Shown here piece after piece: positions 18,048 to 28,268 of a stretch of DNA of 64,000 nucleotides. Positions within the stretch are counted from its first letter, which is position 1; the number at the start of each line of letters is the position of its first letter. Source of the stretch: Anaerococcus rubeinfantis (lineage in GTDB: Bacteria > Bacillota > Clostridia > Tissierellales > Peptoniphilaceae); the NCBI RefSeq assembly GCF_001487145.1, contig NZ_LN913016.1:62001-126000 (forward strand), written 5' to 3'. The notes beneath the pieces are model-generated. The model was not told where the DNA came from and did not search any database. It saw only the letters and a list, made by a program, of their open reading frames with translations. A program made the translations under genes and the position numbers.

Positions 18048-18076
18048 TTGCAATAAAAAATATTATGTGCTACAAT
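18048..18076 (+). promoter_or_regulatory. Promoter of glpP-glpK
   Basis: TTGCAA at 18048-18053 and TACAAT at 18071-18076 are separated by 17 nt. The predicted start lies about 20 nt before the leader hairpin. Confidence 0.65.
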
Positions 18077-18099
18077 AAGGGTGTAATAAATATATTTGG

Positions 18100-18136
18100 A
18101 GAAGCGAGCACTTATTTTTATAGGGCTCGCTTTGTG
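18100..18136 (+). promoter_or_regulatory. Leader hairpin upstream of glpP, possible GlpP target
   Basis: The arms aagcgagc and gctcgctt pair around a 15-nt AT-rich loop in the transcript leader. The 5' arm is preceded by ggag, giving gagaagcgag. A nearly identical gagaaagcgag begins the attenuator before glpA. GlpP proteins act as antiterminators on glp leaders in Bacillus, so this could be an autoregulatory site. The T-run is weak. Confidence 0.5.
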
Positions 18137-18152
18137 TATTTGGAGGAAAATG

Positions 18153-20238
<2,086 letters not shown>

Positions 20239-20240
20239 TT

Positions 20241-20268
20241 TTACAAAGTGTTAAAGTTATATTATAAT
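20241..20268 (+). promoter_or_regulatory. Promoter of the glpA operon
   Basis: TTACAA at 20241-20246 and TATAAT at 20263-20268 are spaced 16 nt apart, immediately after the glpK stop. This gives the oxidation genes their own start site ahead of the leader attenuator. Confidence 0.6.
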
Positions 20269-20288
20269 AAAATTAACAGTTAAATAAG

Positions 20289-20338
20289 GCGATGAGAAAG
20301 CGAGTTAAAGTAGGACCTACTTTAACTTGCTTTTTTTT
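20289..20338 (+). promoter_or_regulatory. Attenuator/terminator leader before glpA, probable GlpP antitermination site
   Basis: The stem aagcgagttaaagta with tactttaacttgctt (15 pairs including one G-U) is followed by eight T, about 30 nt before the glpA ribosome binding site. It lies downstream of a promoter, so unmodified it would stop transcription before glpA. The 5' flank gagaaagcgag matches the glpP leader. Confidence 0.75.
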
Positions 20339-20367
20339 CATTTAAATTTATATTGAAAGGAAAAAAT

Positions 20368-21789
20368 ATGTTTGATGCAATAATTATTGGTGCAGGAGTC
20401 ACAGGTACTTCTATAGCCTACCAACTATCAAAGAAAAAAGGAAATTTCCTTGTTTTAGAAAAAAACGAGGATGTTTGTACAGAAACGTCAAAAGCAAATT
20501 CTGCAATCTGCCACGGCGGTTATGATGCAGAACCTGGTACAATGAAGGCAAAAATGAATGTAAAAGGAAATCATATGATGGAAGAAGAAGCCAAAAAATT
20601 ATCTTTCCCTTACAAAAAAATTGGAACATTTGTTCTTTGCCACAGCGAAGAAGATATGCCAAAATTACAAGCCCTTTATGATCAAGGAATTGAAAACGGC
20701 GTTTCTGGCATGGAAATTTTAAATAGAGAAGAAGTTTTGAAAATGGAGCCAAATATAACAGATGATGTTGTTGCAGCTTTGTATTCAAAGGAAGCAGGAA
20801 TTGTTGATCCATTTTTGATGAACATTGCTTTTGCAGAAGTTTCAAATATTAATGGAGTTTCTTATAAATTTTACGAAAAAGTTATAAAAACTGAAAAGAA
20901 AGATGGATACTGGGAAGTTTCAACTGAAAATAATACATACCAAACCAAGGCAGTTATAAATGCAGCTGGAATTTATTCAGATGAAATTCACAATCAAGTT
21001 TCAGATGAAAAATTTGAAATAAAGGCAAGACGTGGAGAATATTTACTTTTGGACAAGGATACAAAAGGATTTGTAAATCACGTTATGTTTAATCTTCCTA
21101 CTGAAAAAGGTAAGGGAATTTTAGTTACTCCAACAATTGATAATAATACTCTTGTAGGACCAACTTCAGATTTTATTGATGATAAACACGATAGACGTTC
21201 AACAAGAGAACATATCGAAGAAGTTATTGAAAAATCAAATCACACTGTAAAAAATGTTCCTGTTAGAATGGTTATTACATCATTTTCTGGAAACAGGGCT
21301 CACGAAGTAGGTGGAGATTTTATTTTAAAAGAAAGTCTTGATGGATTTTTTGACTGTGTAGGAATTGAGTCCCCTGGTCTTACTTCAGCTCCAGCTATTG
21401 GAGAATACATGGCAAATCTTGTAAGTGAAAAATTAAATCTTGAAGAAAATAAAGACTTTACTTATGATAGAAAACCAACTCCAAAAACTAGCGAATTAAG
21501 TCTTGAAGAACACGACGAATTAATTAAAAAAGACAAGAGATACGGAAAAATCATTTGTAGGTGTGAATCTATAACTGAAGGTGAAATTGTAGATGCAATT
21601 AATAGACCTCTTGGAGCAAGAACTGTTGATGGAATCAAAAGAAGGGTAAGAGCTACAGCAGGAAGATGCCAAGGAGGATTCTGTCTACCAAGAGTTATGG
21701 AAATACTTGCAAGAGAATTGGGCGAAGACTATGACGATGTAGTAAAAAATGGAAAAGATTCTTACTACATAAAAGGACATGTAAAGTAA
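20368..21789 (+). CDS. glpA: Anaerobic glycerol-3-phosphate dehydrogenase-type FAD oxidoreductase with BFD-like domain
   Basis: This 473-residue FAD enzyme (DAO fold) has the dinucleotide motif IIGAGVTGTSIAYQL at the start. A C-terminal BFD-like [2Fe-2S] domain follows (CRCESITEGEIVDAI, then CQGGFC). This architecture, followed by a TrxB-like flavoprotein and a DUF1667 protein, is the Firmicute form of the anaerobic glycerol-3-phosphate dehydrogenase complex, which oxidises glycerol 3-phosphate to dihydroxyacetone phosphate. The start at 20368 follows gaaagg. A paralogue lies at 33615-35090. Hydroxyglutarate oxidase is a related alternative, but the context favours glp. Confidence 0.88.
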   Translation: MFDAIIIGAGVTGTSIAYQLSKKKGNFLVLEKNEDVCTETSKANSAICHGGYDAEPGTMKAKMNVKGNHMMEEEAKKLSFPYKKIGTFVLCHSEEDMPKLQALYDQGIENGVSGMEILNREEVLKMEPNITDDVVAALYSKEAGIVDPFLMNIAFAEVSNINGVSYKFYEKVIKTEKKDGYWEVSTENNTYQTKAVINAAGIYSDEIHNQVSDEKFEIKARRGEYLLLDKDTKGFVNHVMFNLPTEKGKGILVTPTIDNNTLVGPTSDFIDDKHDRRSTREHIEEVIEKSNHTVKNVPVRMVITSFSGNRAHEVGGDFILKESLDGFFDCVGIESPGLTSAPAIGEYMANLVSEKLNLEENKDFTYDRKPTPKTSELSLEEHDELIKKDKRYGKIICRCESITEGEIVDAINRPLGARTVDGIKRRVRATAGRCQGGFCLPRVMEILARELGEDYDDVVKNGKDSYYIKGHVK

Positions 21790-21800
21790 GGAGCATTTAA

Positions 21801-23060
21801 ATGAAAAATTATGATTTAGTAATAATAGGTGGAGGTCCTGCAGGACTTGGAGCTGCTGCTCGTGCCTATGATGAAGGAATTGAAAATATACTTATAGTTG
21901 AAAGAGATGAAATGCTTGGAGGAATTTTAAATCAATGTATCCACAATGGTTTTGGTTTACACAGATTTAATGAAGAACTTACAGGTCCAGAATATGCTCA
22001 AAGATTTATTGATGAAGTTGAAAAAAGAGATATAGACGTTTTATTAAATACAATCGTAATAGATTTTGCAAATGATAAAACTATAACCTTGATGAATGAA
22101 GAAAACGGAATGTTTACTTTAAAACCAAAAGCAGTTATCCTTGCAATGGGTTGTAGGGAAAGACCAAGAGGAGCATTAAATATTCCAGGAAGTAGACCTG
22201 CAGGAGTATTTTCAGCAGGAACAGCCCAAAGAATGATAAATCTTGAAGGCTATATGCCAGGAAAAAAAGTTGTTATTTTGGGATCAGGTGATATTGGCTT
22301 AATCATGGCAAGAAGAATGACACTAGAAGGAGCAGATGTTCAATGTGTTGCTGAAATCATGCCATTTTCTGGAGGATTAAAAAGAAATATAGTTCAATGT
22401 CTAGACGATTTTGGAATTCCACTTTATTTTAATACAACAATCTCATCAATCGAGGGAGATGAAAGAGTTACAGGTTGTACTCTTTCACAAGTAGATGAAA
22501 ACATGAAAGTAATTCCTGGAACAGAAAAACATTTTGACTGCGATACAATTTTACTTTCAGTAGGACTTTTACCAGAAAATGAACTTACAAAAGAAGCAAA
22601 AATTGAAATTGATCCAAAAACAAAGGGTGCAGTAGTTTCAGATAGGCTAATGACAAATGTTGATGGAGTATTTGCAGCAGGAAATGTTCTTCACGTTCAC
22701 GATTTAGTAGATTATGTAACAGAAGAAAGTGAACTTGCAGCTAAAAACGCAGCAGATTATATTAAAGATAATTTCCAAAAATCTCAAAAAGAGCCAATTT
22801 ATTTAAAGGCAGGAGATGGAATTTCTTATACACTTCCACAATATATAAATCCAGATACCATGCAAGATGAAGCGATAGTTAGGTTTAGGGTAAACAATGT
22901 TTATCAAAATAGAATTTTAAAAATGTTTGTTGATGGCAAAGAAGTAACAAAGAAAAGAAAATTAGTTTACGCTCCAGGCGAGATGGAAAACTTAATTTTA
23001 AAGAAAAAAGATATAAATGAAAATACAAAAGAAATAGAAATAAAATTGGAGGAAATATGA
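21801..23060 (+). CDS. NAD(P)/FAD-dependent oxidoreductase, GlpB-like partner
   Basis: This 419-residue pyridine-nucleotide-disulfide-type flavoprotein has an FAD motif VIIGGGPAGLGAAARA near residue 10 and a second Rossmann motif VVILGSGDIGLIMARRM near 155. The end-of-FAD-domain segment MTNVDGVFAAGNVLH is also present. There is no redox-active CxxC of thioredoxin reductase. It starts 12 nt after glpA and ends overlapping the DUF1667 gene, so the three form one unit. It probably passes electrons from GlpA to NAD or another carrier, a role inferred from the conserved gene order. Confidence 0.88.
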   Translation: MKNYDLVIIGGGPAGLGAAARAYDEGIENILIVERDEMLGGILNQCIHNGFGLHRFNEELTGPEYAQRFIDEVEKRDIDVLLNTIVIDFANDKTITLMNEENGMFTLKPKAVILAMGCRERPRGALNIPGSRPAGVFSAGTAQRMINLEGYMPGKKVVILGSGDIGLIMARRMTLEGADVQCVAEIMPFSGGLKRNIVQCLDDFGIPLYFNTTISSIEGDERVTGCTLSQVDENMKVIPGTEKHFDCDTILLSVGLLPENELTKEAKIEIDPKTKGAVVSDRLMTNVDGVFAAGNVLHVHDLVDYVTEESELAAKNAADYIKDNFQKSQKEPIYLKAGDGISYTLPQYINPDTMQDEAIVRFRVNNVYQNRILKMFVDGKEVTKKRKLVYAPGEMENLILKKKDINENTKEIEIKLEEI

Positions 23061-23416
23061 AAAAGGATTTAACTTGTATAAATTGTCCTCTAGGCTGCCT
23101 TGTGACAGTAACAATGGATGAAGAAGGAAATATTACTGACATTACAGGAAATACCTGTAAAAGAGGAGAAGTTTACGCTAGAAACGAAGTGAAAAATCCG
23201 GTAAGAGTAGTAACTTCAACAGTAAAACTTGATGGGGGAAAAGAATATTCAGTTTCAGTGAAAACTGCCGATGCAATTCCAAAAAATAAAATGGGAGAAG
23301 CAATGGATGAAATAAATAAGGCGAAAATAAAAGCTCCAGTTCATGTTGGAGATGTAGTTATAGAAAATATAGCAGACACTGGAATCTCATTAATAGCTAC
23401 AGCTAACAGAAAGTAA
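23057..23416 (+). CDS. DUF1667 iron-sulfur-type protein, GlpC-like small subunit
   Basis: This 119-residue DUF1667 protein has an N-terminal cysteine cluster C7, C10, C14 and C34 (CINCPLGC, then NTCKRG) suited to a metal or Fe-S cluster. The rest matches the family segment AIPKNKMGEAMDEI. It overlaps the preceding gene by 4 nt and is expected to be the third part of the glycerol-3-phosphate oxidation complex. No membrane segment is present. Function is inferred from the conserved three-gene cluster. Confidence 0.85.
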   Translation: MKKDLTCINCPLGCLVTVTMDEEGNITDITGNTCKRGEVYARNEVKNPVRVVTSTVKLDGGKEYSVSVKTADAIPKNKMGEAMDEINKAKIKAPVHVGDVVIENIADTGISLIATANRK

Positions 23417-23514
23417 AATCAAATAAAATTGCATTAACTAAAAAAGTGATGAGCATAGTGAACTGACCCCCAAAAGTTAGACCTAAAAACTAACTAAAGG
23501 AGGTCAGTTTTTTA

Positions 23515-24036
23515 ATGGCAAAATATAGCACAGAATTTAAAATGAAAGTAGTAAAGGAATATTTAGAAACAAATATCTCATATAAATCTTTATCAGAAAA
23601 ATATAAACTTTCTCATCAGGAAATAGTAAAAAGATGGGTAAATGCATACAAATCACAAGGTTATGAAGGGCTAAAAGTAAAGAGAGAAAATACAAAATAC
23701 ACTTTGGAATTTAAGTTAAATGTAGTAAACTTGTACTTAACAGGAGAAATGTCCTATCAAAGCCTAGCAAATCAATTAAAGATAAACAATCCATCAATGA
23801 TAACAAGATGGGTAAACGACTTTAGAGAAAAAGGAATTGAAGGACTAAAACCTAAAAAGAGAGGAAGACTTTCAAAAATGCCAAATTCCCAAAATAAATC
23901 GAAAGACACTAAAATAGAATCAACAACAAACATAAGCAATTCAGAAAACCAATCATTAACAGAAGCACAATTAAAAGAAAAAATAAAGAAATTAGAAGAA
24001 AAAAAAGATTGGTTTCAAATAACGACAATGAAGTAA
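23515..24036 (+). pseudogene. IS150-type OrfA, 3' end replaced by rsuA-like patch
   Basis: This 173-residue product has two repeated helix-turn-helix units (YSTEFKMKVVKEYLE at 4-18; YTLEFKLNVVNLYLT at about 62-76), which bind the IS ends. After residue 162 the sequence (DWFQITTMK) no longer matches copy 2, because 24002-24050 is a near-identical copy of part of rsuA. The patch brings a stop and removes the A-rich slippery sequence needed for the OrfAB fusion. The start follows aaaggagg with a 12-nt spacer. Confidence 0.85.
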
Positions 24037-24050
24037 TAAAATTAAAAAGA
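24002..24050 (+). repeat. rsuA-derived 49-nt patch inside IS3 copy 1
   Basis: It is identical to 17736-17784 except for one base. In IS copy 2 the corresponding stretch instead has a different sequence with a run of nine A, the probable native frameshift site. Confidence 0.9.
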
Positions 24051-24135
24051 TAGAATTGTCTCAAATGACAGATGCAGAAATAAGACAATTGCTGAAACAA
24101 TTGAAGTCTTAAGAAACAAATACAAACTAAAAGAC

Positions 24136-24969
24136 TTGTTAAAATACTTTAATATTGCCAAATCAACATACATGTATTGGCAAAAACGATTAAATAAACC
24201 AAATAAAGATATGGAAATAGAAAACAAAATACTAAAAATTAGAAAAGAAAATCCAAACTATGGCTACAGAAGAATAACTGCAATGTTAAAAAGATCAGGA
24301 CTAATAATAAACAAAAAGAAAGTACAAAGATTAGTTCAAAAGCTAAAACTACAAGTAAAAAGTTATTCAAGAAAATCTAGAAAATACTCATCCTACAAAG
24401 GACAGATAGGAAAGATATCAGACAATAAAATAAAAAGAAACTTTAAAGTAGAAAAACCATACATTCAAATAACAACAGACACAACAGAATTTAAGTATTT
24501 AGAAAAAGATAAAAAAGGCAACTATCAAATAAAGAAACTTTATCTAAACCCATACCTAGATATGTACAACAGTGAAATACTAAGCTATGAAATATCAAAA
24601 CAACCAACGATAGAACCAATCCTAAAGGCTTTAGACAAGGCAATAAAGGTAACTAGCAAAACAAAAGAAAAAAGAATATTCCACTCAGATCAAGGCTGGG
24701 CATATCAAGTGAAACAATACACATCAAGGTTAGAAACAAACGGCATCACCCAATCCATGTCCAGAAAAGGAAACTGCCTAGACAACTCACCAATGGAAAA
24801 CTTCTTTGGAATATTAAAACAAGAAATATATTACGGACACAAATTCTATTCATACGAGCACTTAAAACAAACAATAGAAGATTTCATAAAATATTACAAT
24901 GAAGAAAGAATAAAAGAAAAATTAGGATACCTATCACCAGTAGAATATAGAAAGAAAAATGCAGCATAA
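24136..24969 (+). CDS. IS150-type OrfB transposase (DDE)
   Basis: This 277-residue catalytic part of an IS3-family transposase has an HTH_21-type region (NPNYGYRRITAML) and an rve integrase core with all three acids: Asp in TTDTTEF, Asp in FHSDQGWAY and Glu in NSPMENFFG. The open frame extends upstream of the ATG to 24046, as expected for expression as an OrfAB frameshift product. With the frameshift region of copy 1 replaced, only the internal ATG at 24136 could start it, so normal transposition is doubtful. Confidence 0.92.
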   Translation: MLKYFNIAKSTYMYWQKRLNKPNKDMEIENKILKIRKENPNYGYRRITAMLKRSGLIINKKKVQRLVQKLKLQVKSYSRKSRKYSSYKGQIGKISDNKIKRNFKVEKPYIQITTDTTEFKYLEKDKKGNYQIKKLYLNPYLDMYNSEILSYEISKQPTIEPILKALDKAIKVTSKTKEKRIFHSDQGWAYQVKQYTSRLETNGITQSMSRKGNCLDNSPMENFFGILKQEIYYGHKFYSYEHLKQTIEDFIKYYNEERIKEKLGYLSPVEYRKKNAA

Positions 24970-25095
24970 AAATCTTCTACCCCTAGGGGTAGGAAAGGAC
25001 AAAGAAATACCAGAGCTAGTTTAGTTCTAACTCTGGTATTAGGTCCAACTTTATGGGGTCACCTTATAGAAATTTTTCAGCTCATCACTTTTCTT

Positions 25096-25521
25096 TTACT
25101 TAAATTTCTTATTTAATTTTTCAATCTCAGCTTTTGTTGAAAAATATATTAATGACCAAATAATTAAATATATTATAATAAAAAATATTAAAGATAGAAG
25201 GGCTGTTTTTATGTCGGGTAGCCATCTTAGGTAAAATCCTACTATTACAAAATATATGGCTACAAGCAAAAAATGTAAAAGACTTCCCTTTAATAAATTA
25301 TCTTCTTTTATTATTTTACTTCCAATAAAAGACATTATTCCAAAACTGCCGTATAAGATAAGCTCAATTATTCTTGCTTTTAAAAGAGAGTCTTGCCCAT
25401 TTAAAAATTCAGGCACACCCAAAGTAAGCTTTCCTATAGCAAGGGAGATAAATATTTCTATGATGTTTCCAATCCCGATTCCAACTAAAATTGACCTAAA
25501 TAATTTTTTTAAATCTTTCAT
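25096..25521 (-). CDS. DUF3021 membrane protein
   Basis: This 141-residue protein has four hydrophobic segments (about 10-30, 45-65, 75-95 and 105-130) and a charged C-terminal tail. It fits the DUF3021 family, which is commonly encoded beside LytTR regulators. It starts 10 nt after the LytTR stop, preceded by taggagg, so both are on one message. Such pairs may form a membrane-inhibited regulator system, though the mechanism is not shown by the sequence. Confidence 0.8.
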   Translation of the reverse strand: MKDLKKLFRSILVGIGIGNIIEIFISLAIGKLTLGVPEFLNGQDSLLKARIIELILYGSFGIMSFIGSKIIKEDNLLKGSLLHFLLVAIYFVIVGFYLRWLPDIKTALLSLIFFIIIYLIIWSLIYFSTKAEIEKLNKKFK

Positions 25522-25530
25522 AATTTCCTC

Positions 25531-25971
25531 CTAAAATCCTAAGGCTTTTTTAAATTCTTTTAAATTTCTTCTAGAAACATAGGAAATGCTTCCGTTTTTA
25601 AATTCTACTGCTATGGTTCCTTTAAAAGAAAGATCTAATTTTTTTACATAATCAAGATTTATAATTTCATATCTTGAAATTTTTATAAATTTATTTTTGT
25701 TTAATCTTTCATAAAGCTCATATAATCTCATTCTTGACTTATACTCACCGTTTTTACTTTCAATAAATACAGCCTTGTCCTTACTTATACACCTTATGAT
25801 TTCTTCATATTCCAAAAGATAAATTTCATCATCTTTAAAAGCTACAAGCATATTAATATTTGTAGATTCAAGACTTCTTTTTATATTTTCAACATCTTCG
25901 TTATATGAAGGAGCATAAATTTTTACAAGACTTTCATCCAAATTTTCATCAATTATAATTTCAACTTTCAT
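25531..25971 (-). CDS. LytTR-domain transcriptional regulator
   Basis: This 146-residue protein ends in a LytTR DNA-binding domain (LYELYERLNKNKFIKISRYE, then IINLDYVKKLD and SYVSRRNLKEFKKALG). It lacks a receiver domain, so it is a stand-alone LytTR regulator controlled by something other than a classical kinase, perhaps its DUF3021 partner. An aggagg site precedes the start. Two direct repeats spaced 21 bp lie upstream (26032-26064), as expected for LytTR binding and self-control. Confidence 0.9.
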   Translation of the reverse strand: MKVEIIIDENLDESLVKIYAPSYNEDVENIKRSLESTNINMLVAFKDDEIYLLEYEEIIRCISKDKAVFIESKNGEYKSRMRLYELYERLNKNKFIKISRYEIINLDYVKKLDLSFKGTIAVEFKNGSISYVSRRNLKEFKKALGF

Positions 25972-26031
25972 AGACCCTCCTTATATTTATATGATACATA
26001 CAAATTATTTTTAAAACTACAAAATTTTGAC

Positions 26032-26064
26032 AAGCGGTAGTTTAAATTACCTAAGTGGTTATTT
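26032..26064 (-). promoter_or_regulatory. Direct repeat, probable LytTR operator
   Basis: aagcggtagttt (26032-26043) and aagtggttattt (26053-26064) match at 9 of 12 positions with 21-bp spacing, two helical turns. LytTR proteins bind paired direct repeats with this spacing. The site lies 60-95 bp upstream of the LytTR gene. The rest of 25972-26304 is AT-rich, and I see only the opp promoter there. Confidence 0.5.
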
Positions 26065-26254
26065 TGAATTTTGAAGAAATTGTATTTAAAACAAATATTT
26101 ATTAAAATTTTATTTTAATATCAGATTTTAACAAGAATAATTTTAAAATAAATAGATTTTTTTGAAAAAATATTTTATTTTATTTTCCAAGAAAAAGGGA
26201 TTAAAGTTGATAAATAAGCACTTAAAACGATATCACATTAAAGCTTTATTGCGC

Positions 26255-26283
26255 TTGCAATTTAGTTTGATAAAGTATATAAT
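26255..26283 (+). promoter_or_regulatory. Promoter of the peptide transporter operon
   Basis: TTGCAA (26255-26260) and TATAAT (26278-26283) have a 17-nt spacer. The ribosome binding site aaggagg follows 12-18 nt later. Confidence 0.65.
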
Positions 26284-26304
26284 TAGATACAACAAGGAGG
26301 AAAT

Positions 26305-27234
26305 ATGATTAAGTACATAATTAAGAGAATTTTACAAGCGATAGCAGTTTTGCTTTTGGTTACTTGTATAACTTTTTTTCTCATGAAACTCGTGCCTGGT
26401 TCACCTTTTGCCAGTGAAAAATCTCAATCACCAGAGGTGCTAGAGGCTTTAAATAAAAAATACGGTTTGGACCAACCTTATTCTGTCCAACTAAAAAGAT
26501 TTATTGTTAATGCTGTTCAAGGAGAATTTGGAGTATCTTTGAAAATGCAAAAAGATAGACCAGTTATTGACATTATTAAGGAAATGCTTCCAACAAGTGT
26601 AAAACTTGGACTGATTGCTTTGGTGTGGGCGACTTTGGTGGGAGTTCCCTTGGGGGCTCTTGCAGCTTACAACAGGGGCAAGAAGGTGGATTCATTTTTG
26701 AGGATTTTGACAACTATAGGAATTTCAGCTCCTGGCTTTGTAGTAGCGACTCTCTTACTTTTATTTTTTGGTGTAAAATTAAAAATTTTCCCAACAATGG
26801 GACTTAATACTGTAGGTTCTTATTTTATGCCATGTTTTTCCTTGGGATTTTATCCTATGTGCTACATAGCAAGGTTGTCAAGATCATCAATGCTTGATGC
26901 TATTGGTCAAGATTATATTAGAACTGCAAGGGCAAAGGGCGTTCCTGAAAGTAAAATTTTATTTAAACACGCTTTGAAAAATGCCTTTATTCCAGTTTTA
27001 ACTTATCTTGGGCCACTTACTGCAGGAATTATTACAGGATCTATGGTTGTCGAATCAGTTTTTTCTGTTCAAGGCCTTGGAAGATATTTTATCAACTCAG
27101 TTTTAAATAGGGATTATCCAATAATAATGGCAACAACACTTTTCTTTGCCTTTATGGTTATTGTTATGAACATGGTTGTTGATATTTTATACAGATTTAT
27201 AGATCCAAGAATTGATTTGACAAAGGGAGATTAG
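26305..27234 (+). CDS. oppB: Peptide ABC transporter permease, OppB/DppB type
   Basis: This 309-residue inner-membrane permease has a first helix at about 10-30, a periplasmic loop and five further helices. It carries the EAA-type coupling segment SSMLDAIGQDYIRTARAKG (about 197-215), which contacts the ATPase. It forms the translocation channel with the next gene. It starts the five-gene operon B-C-D-F-A and ends 1 nt before oppC. Whether dipeptides or longer peptides are carried is not visible. Confidence 0.93.
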   Translation: MIKYIIKRILQAIAVLLLVTCITFFLMKLVPGSPFASEKSQSPEVLEALNKKYGLDQPYSVQLKRFIVNAVQGEFGVSLKMQKDRPVIDIIKEMLPTSVKLGLIALVWATLVGVPLGALAAYNRGKKVDSFLRILTTIGISAPGFVVATLLLLFFGVKLKIFPTMGLNTVGSYFMPCFSLGFYPMCYIARLSRSSMLDAIGQDYIRTARAKGVPESKILFKHALKNAFIPVLTYLGPLTAGIITGSMVVESVFSVQGLGRYFINSVLNRDYPIIMATTLFFAFMVIVMNMVVDILYRFIDPRIDLTKGD

Positions 27235-27235
27235 T

Positions 27236-28261
27236 ATGGAAAATTTATTTAGTTTAAATTCAAAATTAAAATTAGAAGATTATGAATTTTCACCTGACGA
27301 TTTTGAACTTGCTTCAGAAAGTTCAAAAGAAAATTTCATGACTAAAACTCCTCCAACTTCATATTTTCAAGATGCCTTAAGAAGGCTAAAAGAAAATAAG
27401 GTTGCTATGGTTTCACTTGGATTTTTGATACTTGTTTGTATATTTGCCTTTATCGGACCACTTTTGGTAAAGGGAGATTATACAACCCAATATAGGGGTG
27501 ATGAAAATTTATTTCCTTGCCTTAGGTATCCTTTTGGAACTGATAAATTAGGACGTGACCTTATGGTTCGTACCATGTATGGAACCAGAGTTTCTCTTAT
27601 AGTTGGAATTTTTGCATCATTAATTGTTCTAGTAATTGGGACAATTTATGGAGCAGTTTCTGGATATTTTGGGGGAAGGGTTGATGCAATAATGATGAGG
27701 ATTTTGGATTTGATTTATTCAATTCCTGATGTACTTGTTGTAATTTTATTATCAATTGGTATATCCCAACCCTTAAAATCCTTTGTAAATTCGTCAACTT
27801 CAGAATTTGCCAAAAAAATTTCGGTTTTGGGACCTGCTCTTATTTCTATATTTATAGCCTTTGGTCTACTTTATTGGGTAGGAATGGCAAGAATTATAAG
27901 AGGACAAGTTTTAATGCTAAAAAAACAAGAATTTGTAACAGCGGTTGAAGCTTTGGGCGGTTCTAAAAAAAGAATAATTAGAAGGCACTTGTTTCCAAAT
28001 TGTATTGGACAAGTAATAGTTATGACTGCCATGCAAATTCCATCAGCAATATTTCTAGAATCATTCTTATCATTTTTGGGAATTGGAGTTTCAGCACCAA
28101 TGACTTCACTTGGAGCCTTGGCAGCAGATGCTCTTGGAGGAATTTATTCCTACGCTTATAGGTTAATTATTCCTTCCTTATTATTAAGTTTGATGATTTT
28201 ATCTTTAAATTTATTTGCAGATGGACTAAGAGATGCCTTAGATCCAAGGTTAAAAAAATAG
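27236..28261 (+). CDS. oppC: Peptide ABC transporter permease, OppC/DppC type
   Basis: This 341-residue permease has an N-terminal cytoplasmic extension of about 55 residues before the OppC_N helix (VAMVSLGFLILVCIFAFIG). The EAA loop ARIIRGQVLMLKKQEFVTA lies at about 221-239. It pairs with OppB. The gene starts one base after oppB, consistent with translational coupling. The FGTDKLGRDLM segment is typical of DppC/OppC. Confidence 0.93.
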   Translation: MENLFSLNSKLKLEDYEFSPDDFELASESSKENFMTKTPPTSYFQDALRRLKENKVAMVSLGFLILVCIFAFIGPLLVKGDYTTQYRGDENLFPCLRYPFGTDKLGRDLMVRTMYGTRVSLIVGIFASLIVLVIGTIYGAVSGYFGGRVDAIMMRILDLIYSIPDVLVVILLSIGISQPLKSFVNSSTSEFAKKISVLGPALISIFIAFGLLYWVGMARIIRGQVLMLKKQEFVTAVEALGGSKKRIIRRHLFPNCIGQVIVMTAMQIPSAIFLESFLSFLGIGVSAPMTSLGALAADALGGIYSYAYRLIIPSLLLSLMILSLNLFADGLRDALDPRLKK

Positions 28262-28268
28262 GTGGCTT

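Larger units (their letters stand above)
23459..25066 (+). mobile_element. IS3-family (IS150-like) insertion sequence, copy 1
   Basis: The 1608-bp element has ends TGAACTGACCCCCAAAAGTT and (reverse) TAAGGTGACCCCATAAAGTT. It is flanked by a 3-bp target duplication TAG (23456-23458 and 25067-25069). It carries orfA and orfB of an IS150-type transposase. The insertion point is in the loop of an intergenic terminator. A second copy lies inverted at 31971-33570. Copy 1 has an intact orfB but a disrupted orfA-orfB junction. Confidence 0.93.
23440..25093. terminator. Bidirectional terminator split by IS3 copy 1
   Basis: The left arm aaaagtgatgagc (23442-23454) pairs perfectly with gctcatcactttt (25079-25091). 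Between them lies the IS plus a 3-bp duplication. Removing these restores a 13-bp hairpin with A-run and T-run flanks between the convergent DUF1667 and DUF3021 genes. Confidence 0.85.
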
